This document shows positions 11,041-22,300 of a stretch of 64,000 bases of DNA, piece after piece. Within the stretch, counting starts at the first letter, position 1; every line of letters begins with the position of its first letter. The stretch lies in NCBI GenBank assembly GCA_002633005.1, contig NMRA01000018.1:1404554-1468553 (forward strand), read 5' to 3'. The notes under the pieces are model-generated. The model worked only from the letters and a program-made list of their open reading frames with translations. It ran no database searches and was not told the DNA's origin. Source of the DNA: Phoronis australis. Lineage: Eukaryota; Phoronida; Phoronidae. The position numbers were made by a program, and so were the translations under genes.

Positions 11041-13300
11041 CAAATTAAGACATCCGATATTGGCCTGTAAGCTGGATGTCGTCATCAAGAACCAACCAGA
11101 CTGACTAGTCCGTTGACCCAGAAGAACTGGTAAAGTCCATCAAGTGTAGCCATTACTGCTTCAAACGAGGTTCAATTAAGTTGCTTGTTATGGTAGGTTA
11201 CATTAATTACGTAGTTTCAGTTGCTGAATGGGAATGCAGTGACGACATTGCACATGAACCTGCAAAGAAAAACTGTGTACACCAGCTTTAATTGGCAGTA
11301 AACTGTATTTTAGTCAACGCTACGAAATTAATCTAAAAAAAACACAAAACCACTATCATAGCCCTTACTTCAAGAAATTCACTTTTGGTCGCCTACATGC
11401 TTTGTTGCATTCAGTTTATTGCCCAGCACTGGATTATTGAGTTCTCAATTTTTAAGTTTAAATAAACTGAGAAGTAACTTGAGGAAATACGGTAATTCTA
11501 GAAAACAGAAGTGAATATTCCTCATATCTTTTACTTCAATGGTTGATCCCAAAGTAAATTTTGCCTTCAAGCATGATTCTAAATTAACAGAAAAGTGTCA
11601 GACTATTAAATTCCATCATACAAGCAGATAATAAATCATACTAACTTAACTCCAGTATGAGCTTCATACAAGCTTCCCTAGTTAATGACATTGAAGTAAA
11701 CAGAAGTGATGCTATGACATCTAAGTAACTTGGCGCGCTAACCTTTTTAATGTGACGAGAACATTCACGTGTGATAATTAACATAAAATTTATTTCTAAT
11801 TTGATTGGTGAGTATTCAGCAAAATAGTTACTGTAGTAAATATGAGTTACGACACTGCTGTCACTTTGAAAATGATATGTCGAAATTTGCCGATACATAC
11901 TAAATTTCTTTGCATTATAGTCAGTGATTAACATAAGAAATATAAGAAAATTCTAAAACACAAAAGAAATTTATCACATGATCTTCTACGTCACAAGAAG
12001 CCAATAATGTATGTCAACTGCAAACACCGTGTTCTCTAATATCAACTGATTGGTCGAAATACATTCTTCTGAATGCCGCCAAAAGGGGGTGTTCTTCAAC
12101 TTGTTATCAAATCATTGTCGCAATATTCCATAAATAAAGTTGTTCCATTCTCTTAATCCAAACGGTTTCACTCCCAATGTCTGATTTGTCCATCAGTTCC
12201 ACCTGTGATGTACAATGAGCCAAGTCAGTCATGATCAAATGGGAGAGAATAACTCTGATTTATTTTCAGCATGTTGGAATTACACAACACTGCCCTCAAA
12301 TACTTTTTTAAATCCAAACCACTAACCTAACCGATATTTACAGTACTGATCAGTGTTATCTTACTTGTTTAAACACACAAGACTCACCAACAGCAAGTTG
12401 GACTTTCATACTGTGTGGTCAGAAACAATGAATCCTACAATGCTACATGCAATTTACAAGGAAGACTGTTGTAGTGAGACATGTACCGCTATGTAAAACT
12501 TCAAAGCAGCAACGCAACCGTAGTCTGAAGAGGACTAACTTCAGAAATAGCACTAATGGAATATTTCCGTCACATCAAAAAAGCAATTAAGGAAATGTTT
12601 AAAAGAATAAAAGTGCGATACACAATTTCTACAAAGCAGTGACATCTGCAATTTCACATAACAGAAGTGTTTAAAACTCGTTCAGGAATCACACTTGCTC
12701 ACCTTTTAACACAACTACTTAAAAAGAAAGTCAATGTAACTAGGACAATCACTATGAAAAAATGGTACACATAGCTTTTAGCTAACTGTAATATAACAGT
12801 TTCAAGACACACACAGCGCTAATTAGATCAATTGCAGTTCACAGACACCATTAAACTGGTGCTGGGAGATATCAAGCATAGGCATCTGGTTCATTTAAAA
12901 CCCACAAACACAAACTATGAGTGATGGTGAATAACAATTGTCTGAAAACATGTACAATTGAGAAAATCTTGATACTATTAGCCACCTAATCAAGGCAAAA
13001 GTATTCTGTATTTCGGCTCAACCAATACAGTTTCTATGAGTATAATCAAGACTGTCCAGGCACCAATGTTGACAGCACCATGATGTTAACCAAGCAGCAG
13101 GTAGGTACAAAATAACAAAAAAAAAATCTCCATTAAATGGGTAGGGAACTGCCACCACACATTCAAAATTAAAATCCAGACCAACACCATAACTGGGCAA
13201 CAAAATGACAAAATTAACCAGTCTTAACTTCTTCCATTAACCCATCTGAGACTAAACGAAGAAGCCAAAATACCCAATTAGTAACCGAGACAAAGCCCAA
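11041..13300. other. Spacer, no gene seen
   Basis: AT-rich sequence without a supported gene, RNA or clear repeat. A 97-codon minus-strand frame at 11641-11934 has no splice or composition support. Confidence 0.45.
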
Positions 13301-13317
13301 GAAGGCAAGACAATACT

Positions 13318-13495
13318 AGTGGGACAAAATGCCCACAACAGGTGGTACAAGTGAAGTAAAATACCCACCTGAGACAAAACCCGAGTGGGACAGAGAAGCA
13401 TATCCAGGGACAAAATGCCCACCAGAGATGGTACCTGAGAGGGCCAGAGATCCAGGGACAAAATGTCCACCAGAGACAGGACTGGGACACAGAGT
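13318..13495 (+). repeat. GGGACAAAATGCCCAC minisatellite
   Basis: GGGACAAAATGCCCAC starts near 13321 and 13408, and a variant with TGTCCAC near 13455. Each is followed by an ACCAGAGA/ACAGGTGG-type tail. Spacing is irregular (87 and 47 bp). The array is open in several frames, which explains the long frames on both strands here. I do not consider them genes. Confidence 0.65.
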
Positions 13496-13703
13496 CACCG
13501 TGGTCTTCCAAGACCTGAATTAAAGAGCACAGACCCAAAGTTCAAAGGATTTGCCGTAACTGTAAGGCTAATTGCCAAAACGAAAGTTAAATTGTCATTG
13601 GCGATCTCTAACAGACACGCGTATTCGAGTGGCTAAGTGGCATGCAATTTGAAGTAGAAGAAAATACACATTGAAAAAATACAACCAAAATTTTAGAACT
13701 GAC

Positions 13704-14040
13704 CTGCCATATCAATGTCACCAAAGTCATTTAAGATGCAAGCTGCCTCTACTTGTTCAAGCTGTTCAAAGGTTTGCAACTTGAATGAAAAGCTTCTTGT
13801 CAAAGAGCTTCCACAAGGCGTTGTATGCCTAAGTCAAATGATGAGAAACAGCGACCACTGTGGAACATTGGCTACTTCTCATACGTGGGTATAACTGCAC
13901 CATTGTGATTTTTGCCGCTATGTGCGAACATTAAGAAATATGGCTTTTGGTAAAGAGTGAATTCGTATAAAATTACGCTGAGCACAAATAAATGTTTACA
14001 ACCTGTGGGTTACTTACACTGGATAGATCAATCCATTCTA
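13704..14040 (-). CDS. Tentative short-exon gene fragment, unknown product
   Basis: Two minus-strand blocks join in frame. The first is 14037-14018: 20 nt after a strong polypyrimidine tract and TATAG, with donor GTAAGT. The second is 13828-13704, with acceptor CTTAG and donor GTCAGT. Joined, they read NGLIYPVHTTPCGSSLTRSF, continuing with a stretch rich in Q, E, L and A and ending DFGDIDMA. A possible first exon begins at an ATG at 14798 (MSEFREGDK), upstream of a CpG-containing patch. No downstream exon with matching phase was found. I recognise no family. Confidence 0.3.
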
Positions 14041-14204
14041 TAGAGGGTGAGAAAGAATCAACTATATTGCATGCAAAAATAATCAAGAAATTATGGAAAA
14101 TTTGGATGGGTCTGAAATATATGGGGGCTAACCTCTTGCCATCTTGGGAAGTACATCTATAACCAACCAGAGATGAATTTTGAAGAGAAAGCTAAAACCA
14201 CATA

Positions 14205-14333
14205 GAATCCTACACGAGTCTCAGGTTTACGACATTGGCAAAACCTCTTGGAAATTTTGACAAGCCTTGGGATTTTGACAAAATTTCCAAGAGGTTTTGC
14301 TCATGTCATAAATCTGAGACGAGTGTAGGATTT
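14205..14333. mobile_element. Foldback element (near-perfect hairpin)
   Basis: Two arms of about 60 nt face each other with almost no loop. The left arm runs from ATCCTACACGAGTCTCAGG through GCAAAACCTCTTGGAAATTT. The right arm is its reverse complement with a few mismatches. The structure is typical of a foldback MITE and has no coding capacity. Confidence 0.75.
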
Positions 14334-14339
14334 GTTTTC

Positions 14340-15365
14340 TCATATGAACCGTAAGAACGAGTGTCTAAAACTTTCAACTTTTGTACAAACACGATTGCGC
14401 AATGTAAAGTAATTCAGTTACTTTTTGTTCATAGTTTTATTTTAAGCTTAGCAATTGTAAATTGTATTAAGCTTTCGGAGCAGATATTCAAGTTGGAATC
14501 TAACAAATAGCCTTTGAATTTGTAATATTAAAACTTAAAAAACGTTTGTAAATAACAATCAGCAAGGCTTCCCCACATGTGAGCACTGAATTGACCTTGA
14601 GACAGCACAGCTAGACAGTCTCGTTGCGTTTCTTGAGTTGGGGCTCGTCTCCGTTTGAACGAACGCGGATATGGAATTCACCGCCGAAGATGGGTCCATT
14701 TAAGAAGTTGTTTGCATGTCCTTCCGACTGGGAGTATGTACAGTTGCGACAACCAATTTGTCAATCATAACCTTGTCACCTTCCCGGAATTCCGACATTG
14801 TTTGGTTGGCGCGCGTTTGGTAGTTTTAGAGTTTTGCAGACGATAAATGTAAGGCATATGGATTTCTACTTTGCACTACTTTGTGATTCGCCCATGTAAT
14901 ATCAAAAAAGTTACGTAATCGGTGTTATTAACCAGTCGTGTCATAACACATTCCAGGTCATGTGAGAAATATTGATATTGAAAAACCTGGCTGACACTCC
15001 TCACAATGCTGGAATTAAGCAACGAATTCCCGTTCACAATAATCCATTAATCAAGATACAAGATTATAGAAACATTGAGAAATGCTTTAATTCAGTATAC
15101 AAAATGCTGCCATAAAAAGCATGATGACAAGCACCTGACATGAATATTAAGATCTTACACAGTTATGACTGATGAATGTGCTGCTGTTACAGAAAAACTG
15201 ATGCTTGATAACGATGCAGTGCAAATTTCACAACAAAAATTTTTTTGAGTCAAGTGTTCGTAACGCATTCATTAACTAGTTTTGCATTTTCTTGGCTCAA
15301 CTCTCATTATTTTACATTGTACTTTTCATAATAAACAATAAAAAAATCTTCACGGGCTACTTTTT
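14340..15365. other. Spacer, no gene seen
   Basis: A locally GC-richer, CpG-containing patch near 14640-14840 could be a promoter for the tentative minus-strand gene. The rest is AT-rich without recognisable features. Confidence 0.4.
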
Positions 15366-15369
15366 GTAA

Positions 15370-15790
15370 GTGTCACCTACCACGTCACGTGCTCCGCTCA
15401 GTTTCGCACTTTTTATGACCTAATTGGCGTCAACTGAAATAGTTTGAGTTTATCGCATGCGCTGAAAAAGTCAACGGCGACCAAAGTAGTGAGGTGTTGG
15501 AATTCTTCACCAAAGTTATCTTAATTCCCGTAGACACGCTTCTTTAAGCATATGTCATAGAACCAGGAAGGATCGCTGAAAAAAGTAAATGCTTTTTCAA
15601 GTGACAATTTCAAATGTAAAATATATTGTTGACGAAGTGAAACCTCTTACTTGGTGACGAATTTGGCCTACCACCTGTTTAATATACATGACACAGAGTT
15701 AGTTTGTAGGTGATCGGCCTTTTAACTGAAGTGGGGATCTTGTGTTGTAGCCCATAGCAAGCCAGCCGAAAGGCTACGTGTTGCCTTGGC
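15370..15790 (+). repeat. VELEFF-family repeat, copy 1
   Basis: The order is CGTCACGTGCTCCGCTCAGT, CGGCGACCAAAGTAGTGAGG, TTGGAATTCTTCACCAAAGT, and at the end AAAGGCTACGTGTTGCCTTGG (near 15765). The same order recurs twice at 58.8-59.7 kb, and part of it occurs inverted at 18.16-18.43 kb. In the other copies the middle reads [13 protein letters not shown]; here that frame is interrupted. Confidence 0.7.
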
Positions 15791-17270
15791 CAAAATCACT
15801 TCTCATAGTCGAGACCAATTTTTCAGCATATACTAAAAGTGGTTTAAAACAAAAATAAGTTATTTTGACAGAATGCAGGTTTATTGCTGCTTTAAATGAA
15901 TGTAACAGCAATTAAGATCAGTTCTGGTTTGACTCTTTGTACGCGATGTTTCATGACAAGGTGATCGAATGAGAACTATTCTGATGTTAGTCAATGATAC
16001 ACATCCTCCAAGGCTCTTAAGTCATAAAGCTCCTCGAGTCATGAACCATCCTGCGCGGTCACGCATCATCTAGCGCGCCTTGGTACAAAGCTGTATACTT
16101 AATAAACAGCTTTGCACCGATGTGGGTAAAAACCTGACCAGATAAAATCTGACACAAAATTAGAGTCATTAAAAACTACACCCTTCCTTGAGTACACTAT
16201 ATTATTTACCAGTGTTGGAAAATTGGCATTCTACCATTATTCTACAGCTAAAGTTGTGGAGCGATCTTATGCATTGGCTTTCGGCGCCATAAAATATTGC
16301 ATCACCTATTGGCCAGTTTTTTTGCGGATTGTTTGATCAACTGTTGTTCTTTCACGAGGTTGCGTACACGTCACAACAAATTATTGGAAATGGTTCACTT
16401 CATTATAAGTTTTTAGAATTTTGATACCCGCAAACCGAATTTCAGGAGAAATTTTGTTGCTGCCAAGCTATCATCATCTCCAGACAGATGTCGCAAAAAT
16501 TTAGGAAATGGCGCGTGCGCGTGTCATGACTTTAACTTTACATGTTGATACAAGTTTCGCGGCGAGGTGACGAGCAGAACTACCCTAGCTGTGTTCAATT
16601 TCAGGGTCTATGGAAGATTAGCACACAGTGATACCTGTATTTTGACGATAGTCTTCATACAGCTAGCTGGTTGAAATTATGCATAATCGTCGCGTTTCAA
16701 AGGCCATTTTCTCGGTAACCGCTCACCCATTTTTTCTGATTTTTGCACCATTTCGTTTCTCACACCAAGGGCTTTTCAAAAATGTACGACACATGGGTAT
16801 TGCAAAAAAATTTAAAAAACGTTGAACTGTCAGTCAACAGTCTACATTCAGCTTAGCACGTTTTTCTACTCACTCAGTGAACAAATTCAGTACATAAACG
16901 AAAGATCCCAAATGAACACTTAACACAAACACCGATGGTGAAGAAGTGACTTTTTATGAGAATCAAGAAAGATCAACTCTACCTTGTGAGACTGTCAGAC
17001 CTTGTCTGGCTTGTCATTTTTCATTTTTGCGTGCGTCCAGTTATTGTCTCCCCTGTACACGGAAATAAACTAACTAATGTGTTTTCAAACAAACAAGATT
17101 TTTGCATCCGGAGAATTTGGGTTAGAACTGTCAAAGATGTGTAGTATCTTTGGTTTTGTGACTTCTGTATCTGTTTGAAAGACAAACAAATGAACTATCT
17201 GGATACGTGGTAGATGTCATATATTGTCAGACTTGATTCATCATCAGGTAGAATTAAAACCTTAGCATTC
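15791..17270. other. Spacer with a small hairpin
   Basis: No gene is supported. A short hairpin lies at about 16083-16118 (CAAAGCTG paired with CAGCTTTG around an AT-rich loop). The 62-codon plus-strand frame at 16956-17144 has no splice context. Confidence 0.45.
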
Positions 17271-17284
17271 TTGCTTTAAATCAG

Positions 17285-17745
17285 AGTCGCTGGTTCGATT
17301 CCCGTGTGGGGATGCTGTGCGTGAACTTGGAATCCTGCTGTAATCTCAAGATTGCGTCTTTGTGAGCGTGAACTTGGAATACTTGAGGAAACTTGACAAG
17401 TTCACTCAAATAGCCACGTTCACGTTGATAAAAATTGCACTGCACTAAATCAAAATTGAAACAACGTGTTAATAAAATAAATTAAATTTTAAAATTTTTT
17501 TTTCAACTATTGATGATGCACCAATCTTATTGATGCACCAAACAATTCACATTCCCCCCATTCTTTTTGACACAAGTTACGGCAAAGGAGAAAATGGATG
17601 GTTTTGAGGCCAATAATTAAAAAAAAATTTTCATTGAACAAAAAATTTCACCTGATTGCCAATTGAATTGAATATTCAATTCCAAGTTCACGCATAGGTG
17701 ATCCTGAGATTAAGCAGGATTCCAAGTTCACAGCAATACTACCCG
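17285..17745. mobile_element. Inverted-repeat element with tRNA-like end
   Basis: GTGAACTTGGAATCCTGCT occurs near 17330 and as its complement near 17720. A second pair, GCGTGAACTTGGAAT near 17366 and its complement near 17680, gives arms of about 70 nt around a roughly 285-bp interior. The left flank carries a B-box-like GGTTCGATTCC near 17292. It is a non-coding MITE-type element, possibly built on a tRNA-derived sequence. Confidence 0.65.
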
Positions 17746-18165
17746 GCGGTTACTTAATTGTCGCGCCATTAGGCCCATGGGCGTATGTGGCAATATGCAA
17801 ATCACTTAGGTAAAAAGGCTGCAGAAAGGCTTTATTTCGGATATAGTCCACCGGCCTAAAGCCCCAAAGGCACGGCAATACGGTAATACAAAACTACATT
17901 TCCCGGCCAAGTTTGGTGAACATTGCCAGGCAAGGAACTCCAAAGAGACAGAGCCAAGAGGCAAATGTAAAAAAAAGCACTGCGGTAGCGGGTGTGCCTA
18001 TACTATATGTGAATTAATGTAAGGACATTACCTGGGCTTATATGCAAAACTAATAGACGCATGCGCCATTACATGCAAACCACTTGTCAGAAAAGGCCAC
18101 GAAAAAGGCATTATTTCTGACATAGGCCCATGGGCCTAAAGGCGCAGAAATACGGTTCAATACAT

Positions 18166-18430
18166 TTTACACTTAAAATTGTCACTTAAACATTCGCATT
18201 TTTTTTCACTCAGTGACCCTTTCTGATTCTTTACATATGAAGCATGTTTTGAAATTACTTTGGCAAAGAATTCCAACTCCACTTTTTTGGTTGCCTTTAA
18301 TTTTTCACCGCACGATAACCAAAATGACGTCATGCAAGTTACGCAAGAATAAGCGCGTGACACTTGCAAGAAGTAGCATGGGAAGATATCTGATGGAATT
18401 TTAAGATTGATAGGCATGATTTTGCGTAAC
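18166..18430 (-). repeat. VELEFF-family repeat, inverted copy
   Basis: On the minus strand the frame reads [20 protein letters not shown], nearly identical in the core to the copies at 58.9 and 59.4 kb. The upstream part (MPINLKIPSD) does not recur elsewhere. A 93-codon frame is open here, but since copies elsewhere are broken, this is probably a repeat rather than a gene. Confidence 0.6.
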
Positions 18431-18589
18431 TTTCTCAAAATGGCATGGGCAGTGAGGGAATCTCTAGTGAAACGCGAGGGATTTTCATGGATGCTCTAAT
18501 TATGTCGACTAATTTGTCTCCAGAGTAATAGCATGTGTTAATTTTAACTCCATTTGTTTATATGCATGTTTCATTGAGACAGTACCACC

Positions 18590-18845
18590 ATCTCAACTTG
18601 CCCCAGTAGAGATGATCACCATCCCATAGGCCCTCGATAACTAGCCGGAAGTTTTTCGCCAAATTGTGCCTCACACTGACTAAACCATCAAAGTCGTGTT
18701 GCACATATAGAGATACCTTAGGAGGCTGTTGATTTCTTTAGTCTTCCTGTCTCAAACATATATTTCCACAATCAAATTTGTTTTAACAGTCCTTCGTTTA
18801 GTTGCTCTAATTGGCACCTGGCCATTTTTACATTGCTCACGCCAG
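18590..18845 (+). repeat. Dispersed repeat (pair with 57.34-57.44 kb)
   Basis: TTGCCCCAGTAGAGATGATC, AATTGTGCCTCACACTGACT and CTGGCCATTTTTACATTGC recur in the same order at 57345-57450, where the interior is shorter. No coding content. Confidence 0.55.
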
Positions 18846-19390
18846 AGGATACGATGTAACACTTGGAATGTATAACACTTCAAATGTATACTGCTGAAAC
18901 CAGGATTTCCTGATTTCCAACTCACTTACTTCACTCATATTTTCATGCATGTGTAATGAGTTGAGAAAGATTTGGTTATTAAGGCCATATGTACATGGTG
19001 TGACAGTGTTTTCATCAAGTGAGATTTGACCTTATGTAAATTCATAGATTATGAGGCATTTGCTGCCAGACCTTGATCTGAGCAGTGATTATACAATTCT
19101 TTGGAATGATGGATTTCTTTACAGTGTTGAAACATGCTGGCACGAAACAATGAACAATATCTGTCTGCTTTATATAATTTGTGTCGAAGTTTTCTTCACG
19201 AAATGTAATTTTCTTGAATTCATGTATTTTAGAGAGGTTTTTAATTCTGTTGTTCAATGTGTCTGATTATCTCATCAATATTTCTGCTAGGTTCATGATG
19301 AAATTGACACCAAATACCCCTCAAGAATTATTTGTTTTATGAACAAATTTTAAATTTATCTTTAAAGGTTTTGGCATCGAAAATTCAGAC
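18846..19390. promoter_or_regulatory. Upstream region of FBXW8
   Basis: This AT-rich stretch precedes the FBXW8 start codon and should hold its promoter and 5' UTR. No TATA box or CpG island is obvious. A polypyrimidine-poor AG near 19368 could be a 5'-UTR splice acceptor, but this cannot be settled from sequence. Confidence 0.3.
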
Positions 19391-22300
19391 ATGGAAGAGC
19401 TAGAGGAATTTCGAAAGACGTGGAGGTTGGAACTTTCTAACAAAAAAGCTGGGGATCAGTCTATACCATATGCAGAAGACAAATCCAAGTCGAAATCTAA
19501 ACATGAAGCATGTTTAGAGGGAATAGACACGACACCTGTTGTAGCACAAGCAAGACCAGACTGGACCCCTCAACCATTTGTCATTGCTGAAAGCTTGTTG
19601 CTAGGAGACAGTATCTCATCCCCGTCTGACATTTCAGTCAAACGGCAGGATGAGAATTTCAAAAGGAAACATGGTGGCGGTATTAGTGTCAACCCATCAA
19701 AAAAGACTAGATTTTTGGATATCCTCATCAGCGATCTGGTATGAGGACAATTTATTTTGGACTGTTGTAATCTACGTATTAGTGATTTTGTTTCAACCAT
19801 AAAACTACTGTTTGCAGCACAGTTAAACGGATTCCATGAAAAAAAATGTCAGTGGCACTGAGTTGATTTTTGAGAAACATCAGTTATATAAATGAAGCAT
19901 TGAATTGTCTCATGTTAACATTGGATTCAGAGTGTCTTCAGTTTTATTTAATATAATTGGTAGAGGGTGGTTGCCATATTACTATTAAACCTGGCTAACT
20001 TTGGATCACATTTCAGAAATGGCTGACCAGATTCAAGTGAAGCTTTCAGATAGTATGCTTTATGTTCTGTTCTCAAAATCGTTGTTAGTGACTGTTTTTA
20101 TAATAACCCACTTTTGCAAGAGGTGGTATCAAAAATAAGACTGCTTAGTGTTATAATTTTTATAAAAACTTGAGTCGCTTAAAACAATAATGAAACAATA
20201 ATTTGGAAACCCATTACTGTTACAGCATTTTTGAGATTTCATCTTGAATAATGATGTCAAAGGAAATTTTGCCATGTTATTGATGCTGTTGTATTTCTAT
20301 GAATGAACCGTAACCTTGGCACTTGCTGTTTTGCAAAAAATATCAAACAATATATGGTCATGTGACCCTAGTGAATGGCAGATTGCTAATGTGAAAATTT
20401 TATATTCTACAGACTTTATACCTATGTTATTTAAAGACAATCAAAAAAATAAAAATCATGCTGTTATTGAATTAAATAATGCCTTTTTCACAAACAAATA
20501 ATAAAATTGTAGAACGTAAACCTGGGCAACAATTAGATTTTGAAATCTTCATTATCAACCTTATTCCGTTTTGAGTTGAAGAATGCATGTCTAATCGTTC
20601 TGTACTTCCGCGTATTTTGCCTCCCATAAAATACCGTGTTTGAAAATGTTTGCTGTATACTTTTTGTGCAACTTAGTTTCCTTTGCTATGTGCCCACATA
20701 TTTGTATGTGGTCGCATATTGCCGTCATCTCTGTCTGGGCGTCCAGCATCTGCAGCTGTATCTCCTAAACCCCGCACAGGAGCTTGATAAGATTTGGCAG
20801 ATGTGTTCACATGAAGCTGGCGATTTATGACGACCAATTTGGGACCTCTCCAACTACCGGTGTGCCCCCTAGTTGCAATTTTAGTTTTTTACGCTTACCT
20901 CTGTATCTTCGGAGGTCCTCAACGGATTTTCATGAAATTTGGCATTTAGGCATATATGAGTGAGATGATGCCATCCTCCTGTTTTCTGATGGATTGGAGG
21001 TACTTTGCGCCACCTAGTGGCCATTTTTTACTGTTTTCGAGTGTGTTTTTGGCATCCGCCCTTCTATCAACCAAACCGCTCTAGAAATGACTTTGAAAAT
21101 ATATGCTCTTATATGCTGCTTATATGCTCTTACAGTGAAGAGGACAGTAGACGATGATTTTCCAACGACTTCAACTACTGTGACACGACCTAGTGGTAGT
21201 TTTGTTTGTTTTCGCGCCCATGGCTGTATCCCCTAAACGCTCTAGAGGATCTATTGAATTTTGCCGGTGTATTTTATGAAGTTGACAACAGAGGTTGACA
21301 ACTTTCAGACGGATCGGACTACTGATGTGCCCCCTAGTGGCAATTTTAGTTTTTTACGTTTACCTCTGTAGCTTAAAAGGTCGTCAATGGATTTTCATAA
21401 AATTTAGCAGATGGCATCTATTAGTGAGGTGATGCTATAATATGGTTTTCAGTTGAATTCGAGGCATTTTGAGCCAACTGGTGGCTATTTTTACTGTTTT
21501 CGAGTCTGATTTTTGGCATCTGCCCCTCTGTCAACCAAACCACTCTTAGGATGGTTGTGGAGATTGGCATGTATGTTCCTAATGTGAAGAGGACGGCTGA
21601 CAATGACTTTCCAGTGGCCTAGACAACTGCCTCCTAGTGGCAGTTTTTTATGCCCATGGCTGTATCTCCTAAACCCTCTGTAGGATCTTTTAATAAATTT
21701 ATCAGTGTATTTATATGAACTTGACAACAAACGATGATGACTTTCGGACGAATCGGACTACTGTTGTGCCCCTAGTGGCAATTTTAGTTTCTTTAATTTT
21801 ACCTCTGTATCTTCAAAGGTCCTCAACGGATTTTCAGAAAATTTGGCAGATAGGCATCTATTAGTGAGCTGACGCTATCCTTGATTTGTGGTATTTTGCA
21901 CCACCTAGTGGCCATATTTACTGTTTTCAAGTCTTATGTGGCGTCTGCCCCTCTGTCAATCAAACCACTCTAAGGATGATTGTGGAAATTGGCATGTATG
22001 TTCCTAATGTGAAGGGGAAGTCTGACGATGATTTTCCGACGACTTCATCTACTGTGGCACATCTTAGTGGTAGTTATGTTTTTTTTGCGCCTATAGCCTC
22101 CTACTGGCAATTTCATTTTTTTCGGTTTCCTTGGTTTCTCAGAAGTTCCTTGATGGATTTTTACGAAGTTTGGTAAATAGTTTTGATGACGCATACCAAT
22201 TTTCGTATGGATTCGACGTATTTTGCGTCATCTAGTGGCCATTTTTATGTTCCAGTTAAACACCCGCAGAAGCACACCATTTGCGGTGCATTCGTGGGAG

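Noticed and set aside
13278-13538. Several overlapping open frames on both strands
   Set aside because: They are produced by the stop-free GGGACAAAATGCCCAC minisatellite.
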